DNA from: Acidobacterium sp. S8
GTDB lineage: Bacteria > Acidobacteriota > Terriglobia > Terriglobales > Acidobacteriaceae
DNA: 58,039 nucleotides
Assembly: GCF_009765985.1 (NCBI RefSeq)
Contig: NZ_LMUM01000002.1
Coordinates: 78,053-136,091, forward strand
Reading direction: 5' to 3'
Shown: positions 34,880 through 43,369 of the stretch, one piece after another
Layout: each line of letters begins with the position of its first letter
How positions within the stretch are numbered: position 1 is the stretch's first letter
The notes under the pieces: model-generated
Told to the model about the DNA's origin: nothing
The model's input: the letters and a program-made list of their open reading frames with translations, nothing else
Database searches by the model: none
Program-made: the position numbers and the translations under genes

Positions 34880-34923
34880 CAGGTTAAAATAGGGCTGGAA
34901 TCACGAAAATATTTGGGGGATGG

Positions 34924-36483
34924 ATGAACTTTACGGTTGACGGCTCCGGCCAGGATCGCCGCGCCAAGATCGTAGGCACGCTTGGGCCTGCGTCTAGCAA
35001 TGAAACAACTTTTCGAGAACTGGTTCGCGCCGGGCTCGATGTTGCAAGACTGAATTTCTCTCACGGCACTCAGCCGGAAAAGCTCAAGCTGATTGAAATG
35101 GTCCGCAAGGTCGCAGCGGCGGAAAAGAAACCAATCTGTATTTTGGGTGATCTGCAAGGTCCCAAAATCCGAACAGGCCACCTGAAGAATCGCATCCCGG
35201 TACAACTGAAAGCGGGCCAGCGCCTTACCATCACACCCCGCGACATCCCCGGCACCAGCGCCCTCATCAGCACCACCTTCCCAACACTCGCTGAAAACCT
35301 CGAATCCGGAGCACGCATCCTGCTCTCCGATGGACTCATTGAGCTCCGCGTAGTAGCTGTAAAGGGCGAAGATGTCGAATGCGATGTCATCAACGGTGGT
35401 CAGCTCGGTGAGCATAAGGGCATCAACCTGCCCGGCATCCCTGTCCGCGTGCCTTCGCTCACGGAAAAAGATGAGAAGGACCTCGAATTCGCCATCAAGG
35501 CTGGAGTCGATGCCATCGCCGTCTCTTTTGTACGCACTGCTGAAGACGTGCGCTTAGTAAAAGACCGCATCCGGCAACTCGGAGCCGACACCTGGGTCGT
35601 AGCCAAGCTTGAAAAGCCGCAGGCCATCGATAACCTCGAAAGCATTCTCGAGGTCACAGACGGCGTCATGGTCGCTCGTGGCGATCTCGGCGTAGAAATG
35701 CCGCCCGAGAAGGTCCCGGCCATCCAGAAGCACGTCATCCGGCGCGCTGCTGCGCACCGCAAGCCAGTGATTACGGCAACGCAGATGCTCGAATCGATGA
35801 TCGAGAATCCGCGCCCCACGCGCGCTGAAGCCAGCGATGTCGCCAACGCCGTCTATGACGGAACCGATGCCGTTATGTTGTCGGCAGAAAGCGCTGCGGG
35901 TAAATATCCGGTCGAGGCGGTAAAGATGATGGCCAAGATCGTCATCGAAACCGAGTCTCAGCAACAGGAAGCTTCAATCCACAATGGTCAGCCGCGTCAT
36001 ATCCGGCTCTCCATTGCGGAAACCATCTGCGAATCGATGGCTCACGCGGCTGAAGATCTCGACCTGGCGGCCATTGCCGTATTCACTGAGACAGGAGCAA
36101 CTGCACGGCAGCTCTCGAAGTACCACCCAAAGCCGCCCATTTACGCGCTCTCCAGCATCGACTCTGTCATTAATCGCATGACGCTGCTCTGGGGCGTCCA
36201 CCCCGTCAAGTGCGCCAAGGCCCACACCGCCGAGGAAATGGTGGATATGGCGGAGGACATCCTGGAAAACGGCGGATACGCTCACCCACAGGATGTCGTC
36301 GGCATCGTTGCCGGAACCCGCACCAAGTCCGGCTCGACGAACTTCCTGCGCCTGCATGTTCTCGGCGATCGCCTGGCCGCTCTTCCCGAAGCCGCGGGCA
36401 CGTCCGCGAAGAAAGCCGTTAAGACAAAGCCGAAGAAGGCAGCCGCAAAGACCACAACGAAGAGCAAAACGAAAAAACGCTAG
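34924..36483 (+). CDS. pyk: Pyruvate kinase with a basic C-terminal tail
   Basis: Pyruvate kinase converts phosphoenolpyruvate and ADP to pyruvate and ATP at the end of glycolysis. The 519-aa product shows RRAKIVGTLGPAS, VARLNFSHGT, the active-site KLEKPQAIDNLESIL and VMVARGDLGVEMP, and the C-domain ETGATARQLSKYHPKPPI. From about residue 490 a tail rich in Lys, Ala and Thr (KKAVKTKPKKAAAK) extends beyond the normal end; it resembles histone-H1-like tails and could bind nucleic acid or polyphosphate, though this is only inference. GGGGGA precedes the ATG. A perfect terminator hairpin follows at 36624. Confidence 0.95.
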   Translation: MNFTVDGSGQDRRAKIVGTLGPASSNETTFRELVRAGLDVARLNFSHGTQPEKLKLIEMVRKVAAAEKKPICILGDLQGPKIRTGHLKNRIPVQLKAGQRLTITPRDIPGTSALISTTFPTLAENLESGARILLSDGLIELRVVAVKGEDVECDVINGGQLGEHKGINLPGIPVRVPSLTEKDEKDLEFAIKAGVDAIAVSFVRTAEDVRLVKDRIRQLGADTWVVAKLEKPQAIDNLESILEVTDGVMVARGDLGVEMPPEKVPAIQKHVIRRAAAHRKPVITATQMLESMIENPRPTRAEASDVANAVYDGTDAVMLSAESAAGKYPVEAVKMMAKIVIETESQQQEASIHNGQPRHIRLSIAETICESMAHAAEDLDLAAIAVFTETGATARQLSKYHPKPPIYALSSIDSVINRMTLLWGVHPVKCAKAHTAEEMVDMAEDILENGGYAHPQDVVGIVAGTRTKSGSTNFLRLHVLGDRLAALPEAAGTSAKKAVKTKPKKAAAKTTTKSKTKKR

Positions 36484-36523
36484 CCCGGCGTTGGATCATT
36501 GTTCCTGTTGCTGATAGATCACC

Positions 36524-36608
36524 GTCATTCTGACGACCATAGGGAGGAAGAATCTCAAACTAAGCTGGCTTGAGATTCTTCCCCTTCGTTCCTCAGGGTC
36601 AGAATGAC
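36524..36608. repeat. Palindromic element, GTCATTCTGAG family
   Basis: GTCATTCTGAC, then GAAGAATCTCAA, is mirrored by TTGAGATTCTTC and finally GTCAGAATGAC. Here the arms are close together (about 11 bp apart), giving a compact 85-bp palindrome, unlike the wide copies at 6005 and 27201. Confidence 0.75.
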
Positions 36609-36623
36609 ATTCCTCTCATGAGC

Positions 36624-36662
36624 ATGGCGGTCCGAATCCATTTTCGGACCGCCATCCTTTTT
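36624..36662 (+). terminator. Rho-independent terminator after pyruvate kinase
   Basis: ATGGCGGTCCGAA (36624-36636), loop TCCATT, TTCGGACCGCCAT (36643-36655), then CCTTTTT. The 13-bp stem is perfect. It isolates pyk from mutL. Confidence 0.85.
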
Positions 36663-36715
36663 GCACACACAGCATCGGTTTCGCACCTGCCGCAACCTGC
36701 TAAGGTGAATTTCAG

Positions 36716-38668
36716 ATGGGACGCATCCGCATACTCTCCGACCAGGTTGCCAACCAGATCGCCGCCGGCGAAGTGGTCGACCGTCCCGCGTCCGTCGTTA
36801 AGGAACTGCTCGAAAACGCACTCGACGCAGGCGCAACACGCATACGCGTCGAGGTTGAAGCCGGAGGCCGCAAGCTCATCCGCATCGCCGACAACGGCCA
36901 GGGCATGATGCGTGATGACGCGCTGCTCGCCTTCGAGCGCCACGCCACCTCGAAGATCCGCTCCAGCGACGATCTGCTCTCCATTGCAACTCTCGGCTTT
37001 CGCGGTGAAGCGCTTCCCTCCATCGCATCCATCGCGCGCCTCGAAATGGAAACCCGTGCAGAAGATGAAGCTTCCGGCACACGGATCGAAATTGTCGGCG
37101 GCAAAGTCCTCCGCGTTGAAGATGCCGGTGTGCCTCCGGGAACAACCTTCATCATTCGCGATCTTTTCTTCAACACCCCGGCGCGACGCAAATTTCTCAA
37201 GTCGGAAACTACGGAGTTGTCACACGTAACTGCATTAGTTACGCATTATGCGTTGGCGCATCCTGACAAGCACTTCGAGCTGCACTCGGCCACGCATGCG
37301 CTGCTCATCGCTCCTCCGGTAAGAAAACCGGAAGAGCGCATCTTCCAGATCTTCGGCGCAGAGACGCTCAATCAGCTGCTCCCCATCGCAGCGGAGCGTG
37401 CCTTCGACCGCGCCGGACTGCCCGAGCCCCCGCCATGGAAGCGCGATGACGATTATGAGCCGCCCGATCCCGGCTTCCTGCGCATCAGCGGCTTTATTGC
37501 CAAGCCCGAGCTGCAGAAGCTGAATCGCAACTCGATCTACGTCTTCGTCAACCGCCGCCTCATCCGTGACCGCCTGATCCTGCATGCCGTTACCGAGGCC
37601 TATCGCAACATCATCCCGCCAACGTCCTTCCCCGTCATCCTTATGTTCATGGAGATGCCGCCGCACGAAGTCGACGTAAATGTTCATCCAGCCAAGACCG
37701 AGGTCCGCTTCCGCCAGCAGTCGGTCATTCACGACTTCATCCGCGACAGCATTCGAAACAAGCTCATCCTCGCACGGCCCGCAGCCGGATTTCTCGCTGC
37801 GCTTACTGCCAATCCGCACGCTACCCCGTCGCTGATGCCGGATGTATCGCCCATGCCCGGCGAGCCGGAACCAACTCAGCCACCAGCGATGCCTGAGTCC
37901 GAACCGCCACCATCTACCGAGCAGGCTGCTGTCTTCACACTCACGCCGTCGGAGCCGGCGCCACAGGAAATCAGCCTCCCCTTCGCCGAAGCGCTGCTGA
38001 TGCAGGCTAACGGCGCATCATTACCGCAGCAGCATGCCTGCGACGCGCAAACACCTATGGAGGAAGCTCCTGCTCCGAGCCTGAATGCATTGGCATCTCT
38101 CAAGCCGCTGGGACAGCTGCGCGAATCTTTTATCCTCGCCGTGAACGACGAGGGCTTCTGGATCATCGACCAGCACGTAGCCCACGAACGCGTGCTGTTT
38201 GAAAAAATTCTGCGCGAGCGCGAAGTTGAGCGCGTACAGCACCAGCGCCTCCTCATGCCCCTGCTCATCGAGCTGTTGCCTCACCAGATGGTCCTCTTCG
38301 CCCGCATCTCCGAAGAGCTCAGGCGCAACGGCTTCGAGGTCGAGCCCTTCGGCCCGCGCACCATCGCCATCAAAGCCGCTCCTGTCGGGCTCGAAGGAAA
38401 AGAGCTGGAGCGCACCCTGATTGAAGTGCTCGAACAGGCCGAGCGCGAGAACCAGGCGCAGAATCTGGACACTTTGCGCTCCCGCATCGCCGCCTCCATC
38501 GCCTGCCACTCGGCCATCAAAGTCAACATGCCGCTCGACCCCGTCCGTATGGAATGGCTGCTCGCCGAGCTGGCCAAAACCGACCATCCCACCAGCTGTC
38601 CGCATGGCCGACCCATCGCATTGCGGTATTCTTGGAAAGACATCCAGCGGGCGTTCCACCGCATTTAG
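36716..38668 (+). CDS. mutL: DNA mismatch repair protein MutL with endonuclease motif
   Basis: MutL couples MutS mismatch recognition to strand incision. The 650-aa product has the GHKL ATPase motifs ELLENALDAGAT, IADNGQGM and GFRGEALPSIASI, then the transducer domain (VNVHPAKTEVRF). A linker rich in Pro/Glu (about residues 365-450) leads to the C-terminal dimerisation domain. This domain carries DQHVAHERVLFE (485-496), matching the DQHA-x2-E-x4-E metal motif apart from Ala to Val, plus ACHSAIK and CPHGRP. The protein therefore should nick DNA itself and need no MutH. It starts 53 bp after the pyk terminator and leads a cluster with the next two genes. Confidence 0.95.
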   Translation: MGRIRILSDQVANQIAAGEVVDRPASVVKELLENALDAGATRIRVEVEAGGRKLIRIADNGQGMMRDDALLAFERHATSKIRSSDDLLSIATLGFRGEALPSIASIARLEMETRAEDEASGTRIEIVGGKVLRVEDAGVPPGTTFIIRDLFFNTPARRKFLKSETTELSHVTALVTHYALAHPDKHFELHSATHALLIAPPVRKPEERIFQIFGAETLNQLLPIAAERAFDRAGLPEPPPWKRDDDYEPPDPGFLRISGFIAKPELQKLNRNSIYVFVNRRLIRDRLILHAVTEAYRNIIPPTSFPVILMFMEMPPHEVDVNVHPAKTEVRFRQQSVIHDFIRDSIRNKLILARPAAGFLAALTANPHATPSLMPDVSPMPGEPEPTQPPAMPESEPPPSTEQAAVFTLTPSEPAPQEISLPFAEALLMQANGASLPQQHACDAQTPMEEAPAPSLNALASLKPLGQLRESFILAVNDEGFWIIDQHVAHERVLFEKILREREVERVQHQRLLMPLLIELLPHQMVLFARISEELRRNGFEVEPFGPRTIAIKAAPVGLEGKELERTLIEVLEQAERENQAQNLDTLRSRIAASIACHSAIKVNMPLDPVRMEWLLAELAKTDHPTSCPHGRPIALRYSWKDIQRAFHRI

Positions 38669-38689
38669 GCCCGCAAGAAGAAGGATTCT

Positions 38690-40867
38690 TTGACAACAGA
38701 GCAGCTCCAGGCAGCACGCGCCGAAAAATGGCGGCAAAAGGCAAACCCGATCCTCACCATTGAGGACGCAGAAACGTGGATCGACTCCACCGGCGTAAGC
38801 CTCTTTCTGCCACGCAAGACACAGATACAATCTCCTGCGCCATCGTTTACCGAAGCTATCCATGGCGAAACCAACGCGACCCCGCCACCGGCTGCGATCC
38901 AGACCGCATTCGAGATGGCCCGTCGCCTCCTGGCCGATCAAAAGGCTACTCCGCTCAACCTGCTCGGCACCGCTTCTGAACAGCCGGACTTCCTTGCGTC
39001 GGTCGAGGCATTGCCATACGTCTTCGCCCTGCGCGGCGATCGAGACTGGAAGCGCGGCCCGAGAGACAAATCTTCGCCGCTGGTCGTCGAAACCTGGAAG
39101 CTGCTCAAGCGCGAAGGCGCTCTGACCGCGATTGAATTGCAAAATCTGCTGGGACGCGAAGTGACCGAGGCCGCTGTGCTCCGTGCCCTCGGCGAGCTTT
39201 GGGGAGCGTTCCGCGTACTGCCTATCTATACCGAAGGCGAAGACACCGCCTGGGAGCTCTTCGAATCGCGCCACCAAAAAGCCATGCAAAGCGGTGGAGG
39301 CATGGCGCAGGCTACCGCACTGTCGGCTCTCATCTCGCTCTACCTCGATACGGTCATCGCCGCTACTTCGGACGAGATCGAGACTTTTCTATCTCCGCTC
39401 GCACCGCGGTCGCGTATTCGCGAAGTCGTGAGCGGACTCACCACCACGCGCCAGCTTCTCACTATCGCGCTCGGCACCCAGAGTCTGCTTCACATTGCGG
39501 GTGGATTGCCGGAGTTTCCTGAAATCGAAGCTGCGCCGGAAACTGCAGCCGCAGCGGAATCAGCCGATGCTGCTCCGCGTGAGCGCAGGCCCTTCACTCC
39601 GCGCCGCACGGAAGATCGCGGTCCGCGCCGCGAACGTCCAGCCTTCGGAGATCGCCCGGCAGCCCGCAAACCCGCTGCTGGCGGTTGGAAACGCCCCGGC
39701 TCCGCGGGGCCGCGTCGCGAATGGACGCCGCGTCCTGCCGAAAAGGAAGGCAGCGAGTCTCGTCCTCGCCGCACAGCAGCCGGAGAAGGCTTCCGTAAGC
39801 CATTTCGTCCGCGTACCGGCGAATCTGCTGGAGCACCGCGCAAGGAATGGAAGCCGCGCCGCGAAGGCGAAGGACCGCGTGAATTTCCGCCGCGCCGTCA
39901 GGCCGGTCAAGGCGGCGGATTTAAGAAGCCGTATCGCAGCCGCACAGAGGGCGCAGGGTTCGAGCGCCGCGAGGGCGGCAGCAGTGAAGGCCGTCGCGAA
40001 TTCAAGCCGCGCCCATCAGGAGGATTCCGTCCTCGCCGCGAAGAAGGCAGCGAAGGCGCGAAGAAGCCCTTCGGCAATCGCACCGGCGACCGGCGACCAG
40101 GCAGTAAATTTGTCTCCCGTGAAGGCGGCGCTGCAAGGCCGCCACGCAAGGATTGGAAGCCGCGCCGCGAGGGCGAAGAGCGCTCCGAATTTCGACCACG
40201 CCGCGCCGAAGGCGGCGAGGGCGCACGCAGATCTTTCGGCAAACCTGCGGGTGACAGAAAACCCGCCGGCAGGTCGTTTTCGCGTGAGCGCGGCCCGGCT
40301 GGACCGCGCAAGGAATGGAAGCCACGCCGCGAAGGCGAAGAGCGCTCCGAGTTTCGGCCACGCCGCACCGAAGGCGGCGAGGGCGCACGCAAACCTTTCG
40401 GCAAACCGACCGGAGACAGAAAACCCGCTGGCAAGTCGTTTTCACGCGAGCGCGGCCCGGCTGGACCGCGTAAGGAATGGAAGCCGCGTCGGGAAGGCGA
40501 GGAGCATCGCGAATTTCGACCACGCCGCGCCGAAGGCGATGCAACCGAACGCCGTCCTTTCAAGCCCCGGCCAGCCGGCGGCAGCTTCCGTCCGCGGCGC
40601 GAAGAAGGTGCTCCCGGCGACAGACCGAAGTTCGGCGCAAAACGGCCTGCCACCCGCGAAGGCTTCGACCGCAAGAAGCCGCCGCAACGCGAGCGTGCGG
40701 CAGGCGAAGGCGCAGAACGTCCGAAGAAGTCCTTCTCCAGGCCAGCCAGCCAGGGCGGCAAGAGCTTCGGATTCAAAAAGAGCACGGGCAAGAAGTCGTC
40801 TTTCGGCGGCAAGCGTCCGGGCGGCAAGCGTCCGAATAACCGAAAAGGAAAGAAATCCGGCGAATGA
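38690..40867 (+). CDS. Protein with winged-helix-like N-terminus and long Arg/Gly/Pro-rich repetitive tail
   Basis: I do not recognise this 725-aa protein with certainty. Residues 1-about 280 look folded, with helical segments (LLKREGALTAIELQNLLGRE, then RALGELWGAFRVLP) that resemble the winged-helix part of AlkZ/YcaQ-like proteins; this is a low-confidence resemblance. Residues about 290-725 are a disordered, highly basic region built from KEWKPRREGEERSEFRPRR-type units with RGG/RPR character, suited to RNA or DNA binding. The start is TTG at 38690 with AAGGA upstream; no in-frame ATG precedes the folded part. It lies 21 bp after mutL and overlaps cmk by four bases (ATGA), so it is co-expressed with both. 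The tandem repeat makes length variation likely. Confidence 0.75.
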   Translation: MTTEQLQAARAEKWRQKANPILTIEDAETWIDSTGVSLFLPRKTQIQSPAPSFTEAIHGETNATPPPAAIQTAFEMARRLLADQKATPLNLLGTASEQPDFLASVEALPYVFALRGDRDWKRGPRDKSSPLVVETWKLLKREGALTAIELQNLLGREVTEAAVLRALGELWGAFRVLPIYTEGEDTAWELFESRHQKAMQSGGGMAQATALSALISLYLDTVIAATSDEIETFLSPLAPRSRIREVVSGLTTTRQLLTIALGTQSLLHIAGGLPEFPEIEAAPETAAAAESADAAPRERRPFTPRRTEDRGPRRERPAFGDRPAARKPAAGGWKRPGSAGPRREWTPRPAEKEGSESRPRRTAAGEGFRKPFRPRTGESAGAPRKEWKPRREGEGPREFPPRRQAGQGGGFKKPYRSRTEGAGFERREGGSSEGRREFKPRPSGGFRPRREEGSEGAKKPFGNRTGDRRPGSKFVSREGGAARPPRKDWKPRREGEERSEFRPRRAEGGEGARRSFGKPAGDRKPAGRSFSRERGPAGPRKEWKPRREGEERSEFRPRRTEGGEGARKPFGKPTGDRKPAGKSFSRERGPAGPRKEWKPRREGEEHREFRPRRAEGDATERRPFKPRPAGGSFRPRREEGAPGDRPKFGAKRPATREGFDRKKPPQRERAAGEGAERPKKSFSRPASQGGKSFGFKKSTGKKSSFGGKRPGGKRPNNRKGKKSGE
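40140..40560 (+). repeat. 162-bp tandem coding repeat
   Basis: The sequence AAGGAATGGAAGCC (first copy AAGGATTGG) recurs at 40148, 40310 and 40472, exactly 162 bp (54 codons) apart. The first two units are nearly identical and the third is partial. More diverged units occur upstream from about 39842. The period keeps the reading frame, so unit gain or loss would not disrupt the protein. Confidence 0.85.
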
Positions 40868-41544
40868 GTGGAACCCGTCGCTTGATTGTGGCCATTGACG
40901 GTCCCGCGGGCGCAGGCAAAAGCACCGTGGCAAGCCGTCTGGCCGCCCGCTTTGGCCTGCTGAACCTCGAAACGGGCGCCATGTACCGCGCCTTCGCTCT
41001 GAAGGCTAACGAAAACAGCATCGATCCCGGAGATACCGTCGCTTTGGGGCAATTGGCCGCGCGCACCTCTATCACGCTCGAGCCGACCTCTTCCGGCAAT
41101 CGCGTTCTGCTCGATGGAACCGACGTTACTACCCGCATCCGCGAAGCAGCCGTCACGCAGGCGGCATCGCTGGTCAGCGTGCATCCGCCCATCCGTCAAT
41201 GGATGGTCAACCTCCAGCGCAAGCTCGGAGCAGATGGCGGGGTTGTCATGGAAGGTCGCGACATCGGGACTGTCGTCTTCCCCGATGCTGACCTGAAGAT
41301 TTTTCTCGACGCCTCTCCGGAAGCACGCGGCGAGCGCCGCTATGAGCAATCCGGAAAATCATCTCCGCAGGAAATCATTCTCAGGGAAATCCGTGAGCGC
41401 GACGACCGCGACAGGAACCGGGCGCAGTCTCCATTGAGACCTGCACCCGATGCCGTCGTCATCGACTCCACCCATCTGACGCTCGAAGAAGTCGTCAGTC
41501 AGGCCGAAGCGCTGGTTACTGCTCGGTTGGCTGCGCCGGCGTAG
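40864..41544 (+). CDS. cmk: Cytidylate kinase
   Basis: Cmk phosphorylates CMP and dCMP for nucleotide recycling. The 226-aa product has the P-loop GPAGAGKST (about residues 14-22), NLETGAMYRAFAL for substrate, VVMEGRDIGTVVFPDADLKIF, and the lid RERDDRDRNRAQSPLRPA. The ATG overlaps the stop of the preceding gene by four bases (ATGA), indicating translational coupling. The 3' end overlaps the convergent DUF4097 gene by 29 bp, so the two mRNAs are complementary there. No rpsA gene follows, although that is a frequent neighbour in other bacteria. Confidence 0.95.
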   Translation: MSGTRRLIVAIDGPAGAGKSTVASRLAARFGLLNLETGAMYRAFALKANENSIDPGDTVALGQLAARTSITLEPTSSGNRVLLDGTDVTTRIREAAVTQAASLVSVHPPIRQWMVNLQRKLGADGGVVMEGRDIGTVVFPDADLKIFLDASPEARGERRYEQSGKSSPQEIILREIRERDDRDRNRAQSPLRPAPDAVVIDSTHLTLEEVVSQAEALVTARLAAPA

Positions 41545-43060
41545 CCGGAGCGGCCGGTGCGCGCAGGTGTTTCGGAGCTGTCGGCGTTGGCGGAGCCGGA
41601 GGCGCTGGTGGAGCAGCCAGCCCGCCTTTGCGGATTTGCAGATCGCCATGCCCGGTTGTCAATTCCAGATGCGGACCGCCGTTACCGACCTGCCCCTGCG
41701 CCGACTTCCGGTCGCCTGAATTGGTCATCGTCAGCGGAAAATCCGTGTGCAGATCCCCGTCGCCGTTCGAAGCAGTCACGGCGAAGCTTGCGTTTTCCGG
41801 CACCGTTACCGAGATGTCCCCTGTGCGATTGCTGATCTGGAGATTGCCCAGCGGCGTCGCCGTCGTAACGCTGATATCGCCGTTATTGTTCTCAATATGA
41901 GCATCCCCCCCAATCTGCGACAGATCCATGTCCTTTGAACGCGAAACGATGCGCATCGGCCCAGTCGCCTGGCTGATATTCAGATCGCCCGAGTCCATCG
42001 TCAGATCGCCCTGCAGCTTCGGAATCGTAAGATCCGTTCGGCTGGAGTGGAAATGGACTGCCGACCCGATCTGTTCCAGATGCGTATTGCCAAAGAACTC
42101 GCCATCAAGATTCACCTTGCCCTTAATGTCAGAGAGCGTCACATCACCCAGGTGGCCGTCCACTGTCACGTCGCCTGCAATCTGGTGAGCCGAAAGGTCG
42201 CCATGCTCCATCCGCGCGTGAACGTTGCTGCCCACATCGTCGAACTTCACGTCACCGTGTCCGGCCGTAACATCCGATCCGGCCTTCAATCCTTCTATGG
42301 TCACGTCACCGCGCCCGGCGTTGACGACCGTGCTTGCGTCGGACGGCAACTCCACCGTCAGGTCGACGCGGGCATTGTTTCTGCCCTCGACCGTCAGCAC
42401 GGCATTCGCACCCGAATTCACCACCTTGGGCGCAATCACATCGAAAGTCTTCCGTGCTTCGTTATCCGATGAGCTATGCACAACCTGGTGCGCTCGCACC
42501 CGCATCTTGCCATCGCTCGAAGCGGTAATCGTCACATCGCCACGCGGATTCTGGATCTGCACAGCTGCATTCGGCGAGATGGCTTCTTCCTGTTGCACAT
42601 CATTATCGTGCTCTTCGCCCATCATCGACCAGAAATCGTTGCCGTTGTCAGAGAACTGATCGCTCAACGGTCCCCACATGTGCGAAGCATGGGTGCCCCA
42701 TCCGCCAAGCAGCAGAAGAAGAATCAGAAACCCGAAGCCTCCCATCGAGCGGCGCCCTGCATACGGATTGTTCCGGTCAAGGAAGTATTCGAGCAACAGA
42801 ATCAAGCCGATGCCGATAAGCAACAGTGGCCACCACTGCGCATACCATCCCCAGAAACGTGCGGCGCTCAGCCGTCCCATTTCCATCAGCAGTGCCAGGA
42901 TGCCGATCACGAGTAGAATCATCGGCCCCGCAATGGAAGGACGGTGATAGTAGCGCCAGTAATAGCGGCGGCTGCGAGCAGCTTCCTTCTGAGCGCGCCC
43001 CCATGCTTTCCACTGGTCGCGGTTGTCGCGCGGACTATAAGGCGGAGGTGATGCGGCCAC
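41516..43060 (-). CDS. Membrane protein with LiaF-like transmembrane region and DUF4097 beta-repeat domain
   Basis: The 514-aa product starts at GTG 43060, three bases after the upstream stop. Residues about 40-135 contain three hydrophobic segments (GPMILLVIGILALL, WWPLLLIGIGLILLL, FGFLILLLLLGG), the LiaF-TM/DUF5668 pattern. Residues about 165-480 form a repetitive beta-region with recurring GDVTI, GDVKF, GDLSA, GDVTL, GDLTM and GDISV motifs, typical of DUF4097 beta-helix-like domains. A Pro/Ala tail ends it. In Firmicutes, LiaG carries DUF4097 and LiaF the TM part; here both are fused. Likely an envelope sensor or scaffold facing the periplasm. Last gene of the sigma-factor operon. Confidence 0.82.
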   Translation of the reverse strand: MAASPPPYSPRDNRDQWKAWGRAQKEAARSRRYYWRYYHRPSIAGPMILLVIGILALLMEMGRLSAARFWGWYAQWWPLLLIGIGLILLLEYFLDRNNPYAGRRSMGGFGFLILLLLLGGWGTHASHMWGPLSDQFSDNGNDFWSMMGEEHDNDVQQEEAISPNAAVQIQNPRGDVTITASSDGKMRVRAHQVVHSSSDNEARKTFDVIAPKVVNSGANAVLTVEGRNNARVDLTVELPSDASTVVNAGRGDVTIEGLKAGSDVTAGHGDVKFDDVGSNVHARMEHGDLSAHQIAGDVTVDGHLGDVTLSDIKGKVNLDGEFFGNTHLEQIGSAVHFHSSRTDLTIPKLQGDLTMDSGDLNISQATGPMRIVSRSKDMDLSQIGGDAHIENNNGDISVTTATPLGNLQISNRTGDISVTVPENASFAVTASNGDGDLHTDFPLTMTNSGDRKSAQGQVGNGGPHLELTTGHGDLQIRKGGLAAPPAPPAPPTPTAPKHLRAPAAPATPAQPTEQ

Positions 43061-43063
43061 GGC

Positions 43064-43369
43064 TTACCCCCTGTCCCCGGAATCCGGATGGATTGCCTTG
43101 TCTGTAGGAATCAAAGCGGTTGAGCCGGTGCTGGAAACTCCGGCGGCTGGCGGATAACCGGGATAGCCTTGCTGGGGGTAGCCCGGCGGCGGCTCCGCGT
43201 TGGCTAAAGCCGCGCGCTGTGCCAGTTTCAATACGCCCAGCACGATCAGATAAAGCGGCCAGCTGCGGCCAAAGCTCAGAATGTCCCACTGGTCGAGCAG
43301 CGCGGCCACGCCGAAGGTAAGCAGCATAGCCGGACCCTGGATGCGATGCAGGAAAATATACCTGTTCAT
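43064..43369 (-). CDS. Small membrane protein with LiaF/DUF5668-like hairpin
   Basis: The ATG at 43369 (101 aa) follows GGAGGTGTGCA, a strong Shine-Dalgarno sequence, and overlaps the B-box gene stop by four bases. Two membrane helices (about residues 12-27, PAMLLTFGVAALLDQW, and 33-48, SWPLYLIVLGVLKLAQ) form the tight hairpin seen in LiaI/LiaF-like proteins. The rest is a Pro/Gly/Tyr-rich tail (PPPGYPQQGYPGYPPA), probably disordered. It may assemble with the two neighbouring membrane proteins that contain the same kind of hairpin. Confidence 0.75.
   Translation of the reverse strand: MNRYIFLHRIQGPAMLLTFGVAALLDQWDILSFGRSWPLYLIVLGVLKLAQRAALANAEPPPGYPQQGYPGYPPAAGVSSTGSTALIPTDKAIHPDSGDRG

Noticed and set aside
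39495-41349. Two long overlapping open frames (467 codons on plus, 480 on minus) across the Arg/Gly-rich repeat gene
   Set aside because: They exist because the repetitive GC-rich code lacks stop codons in other frames. The products are low-complexity, have no recognisable domain, and the plus one also covers the start of cmk.
42690-42704. GGGTGCCCCATCC, identical to the head of the dispersed repeat, inside the DUF4097 gene
   Set aside because: Only the head is present, without the second arm, and it encodes an ordinary Gly-Trp-Gly-Thr-His stretch. Probably coincidence or very old.
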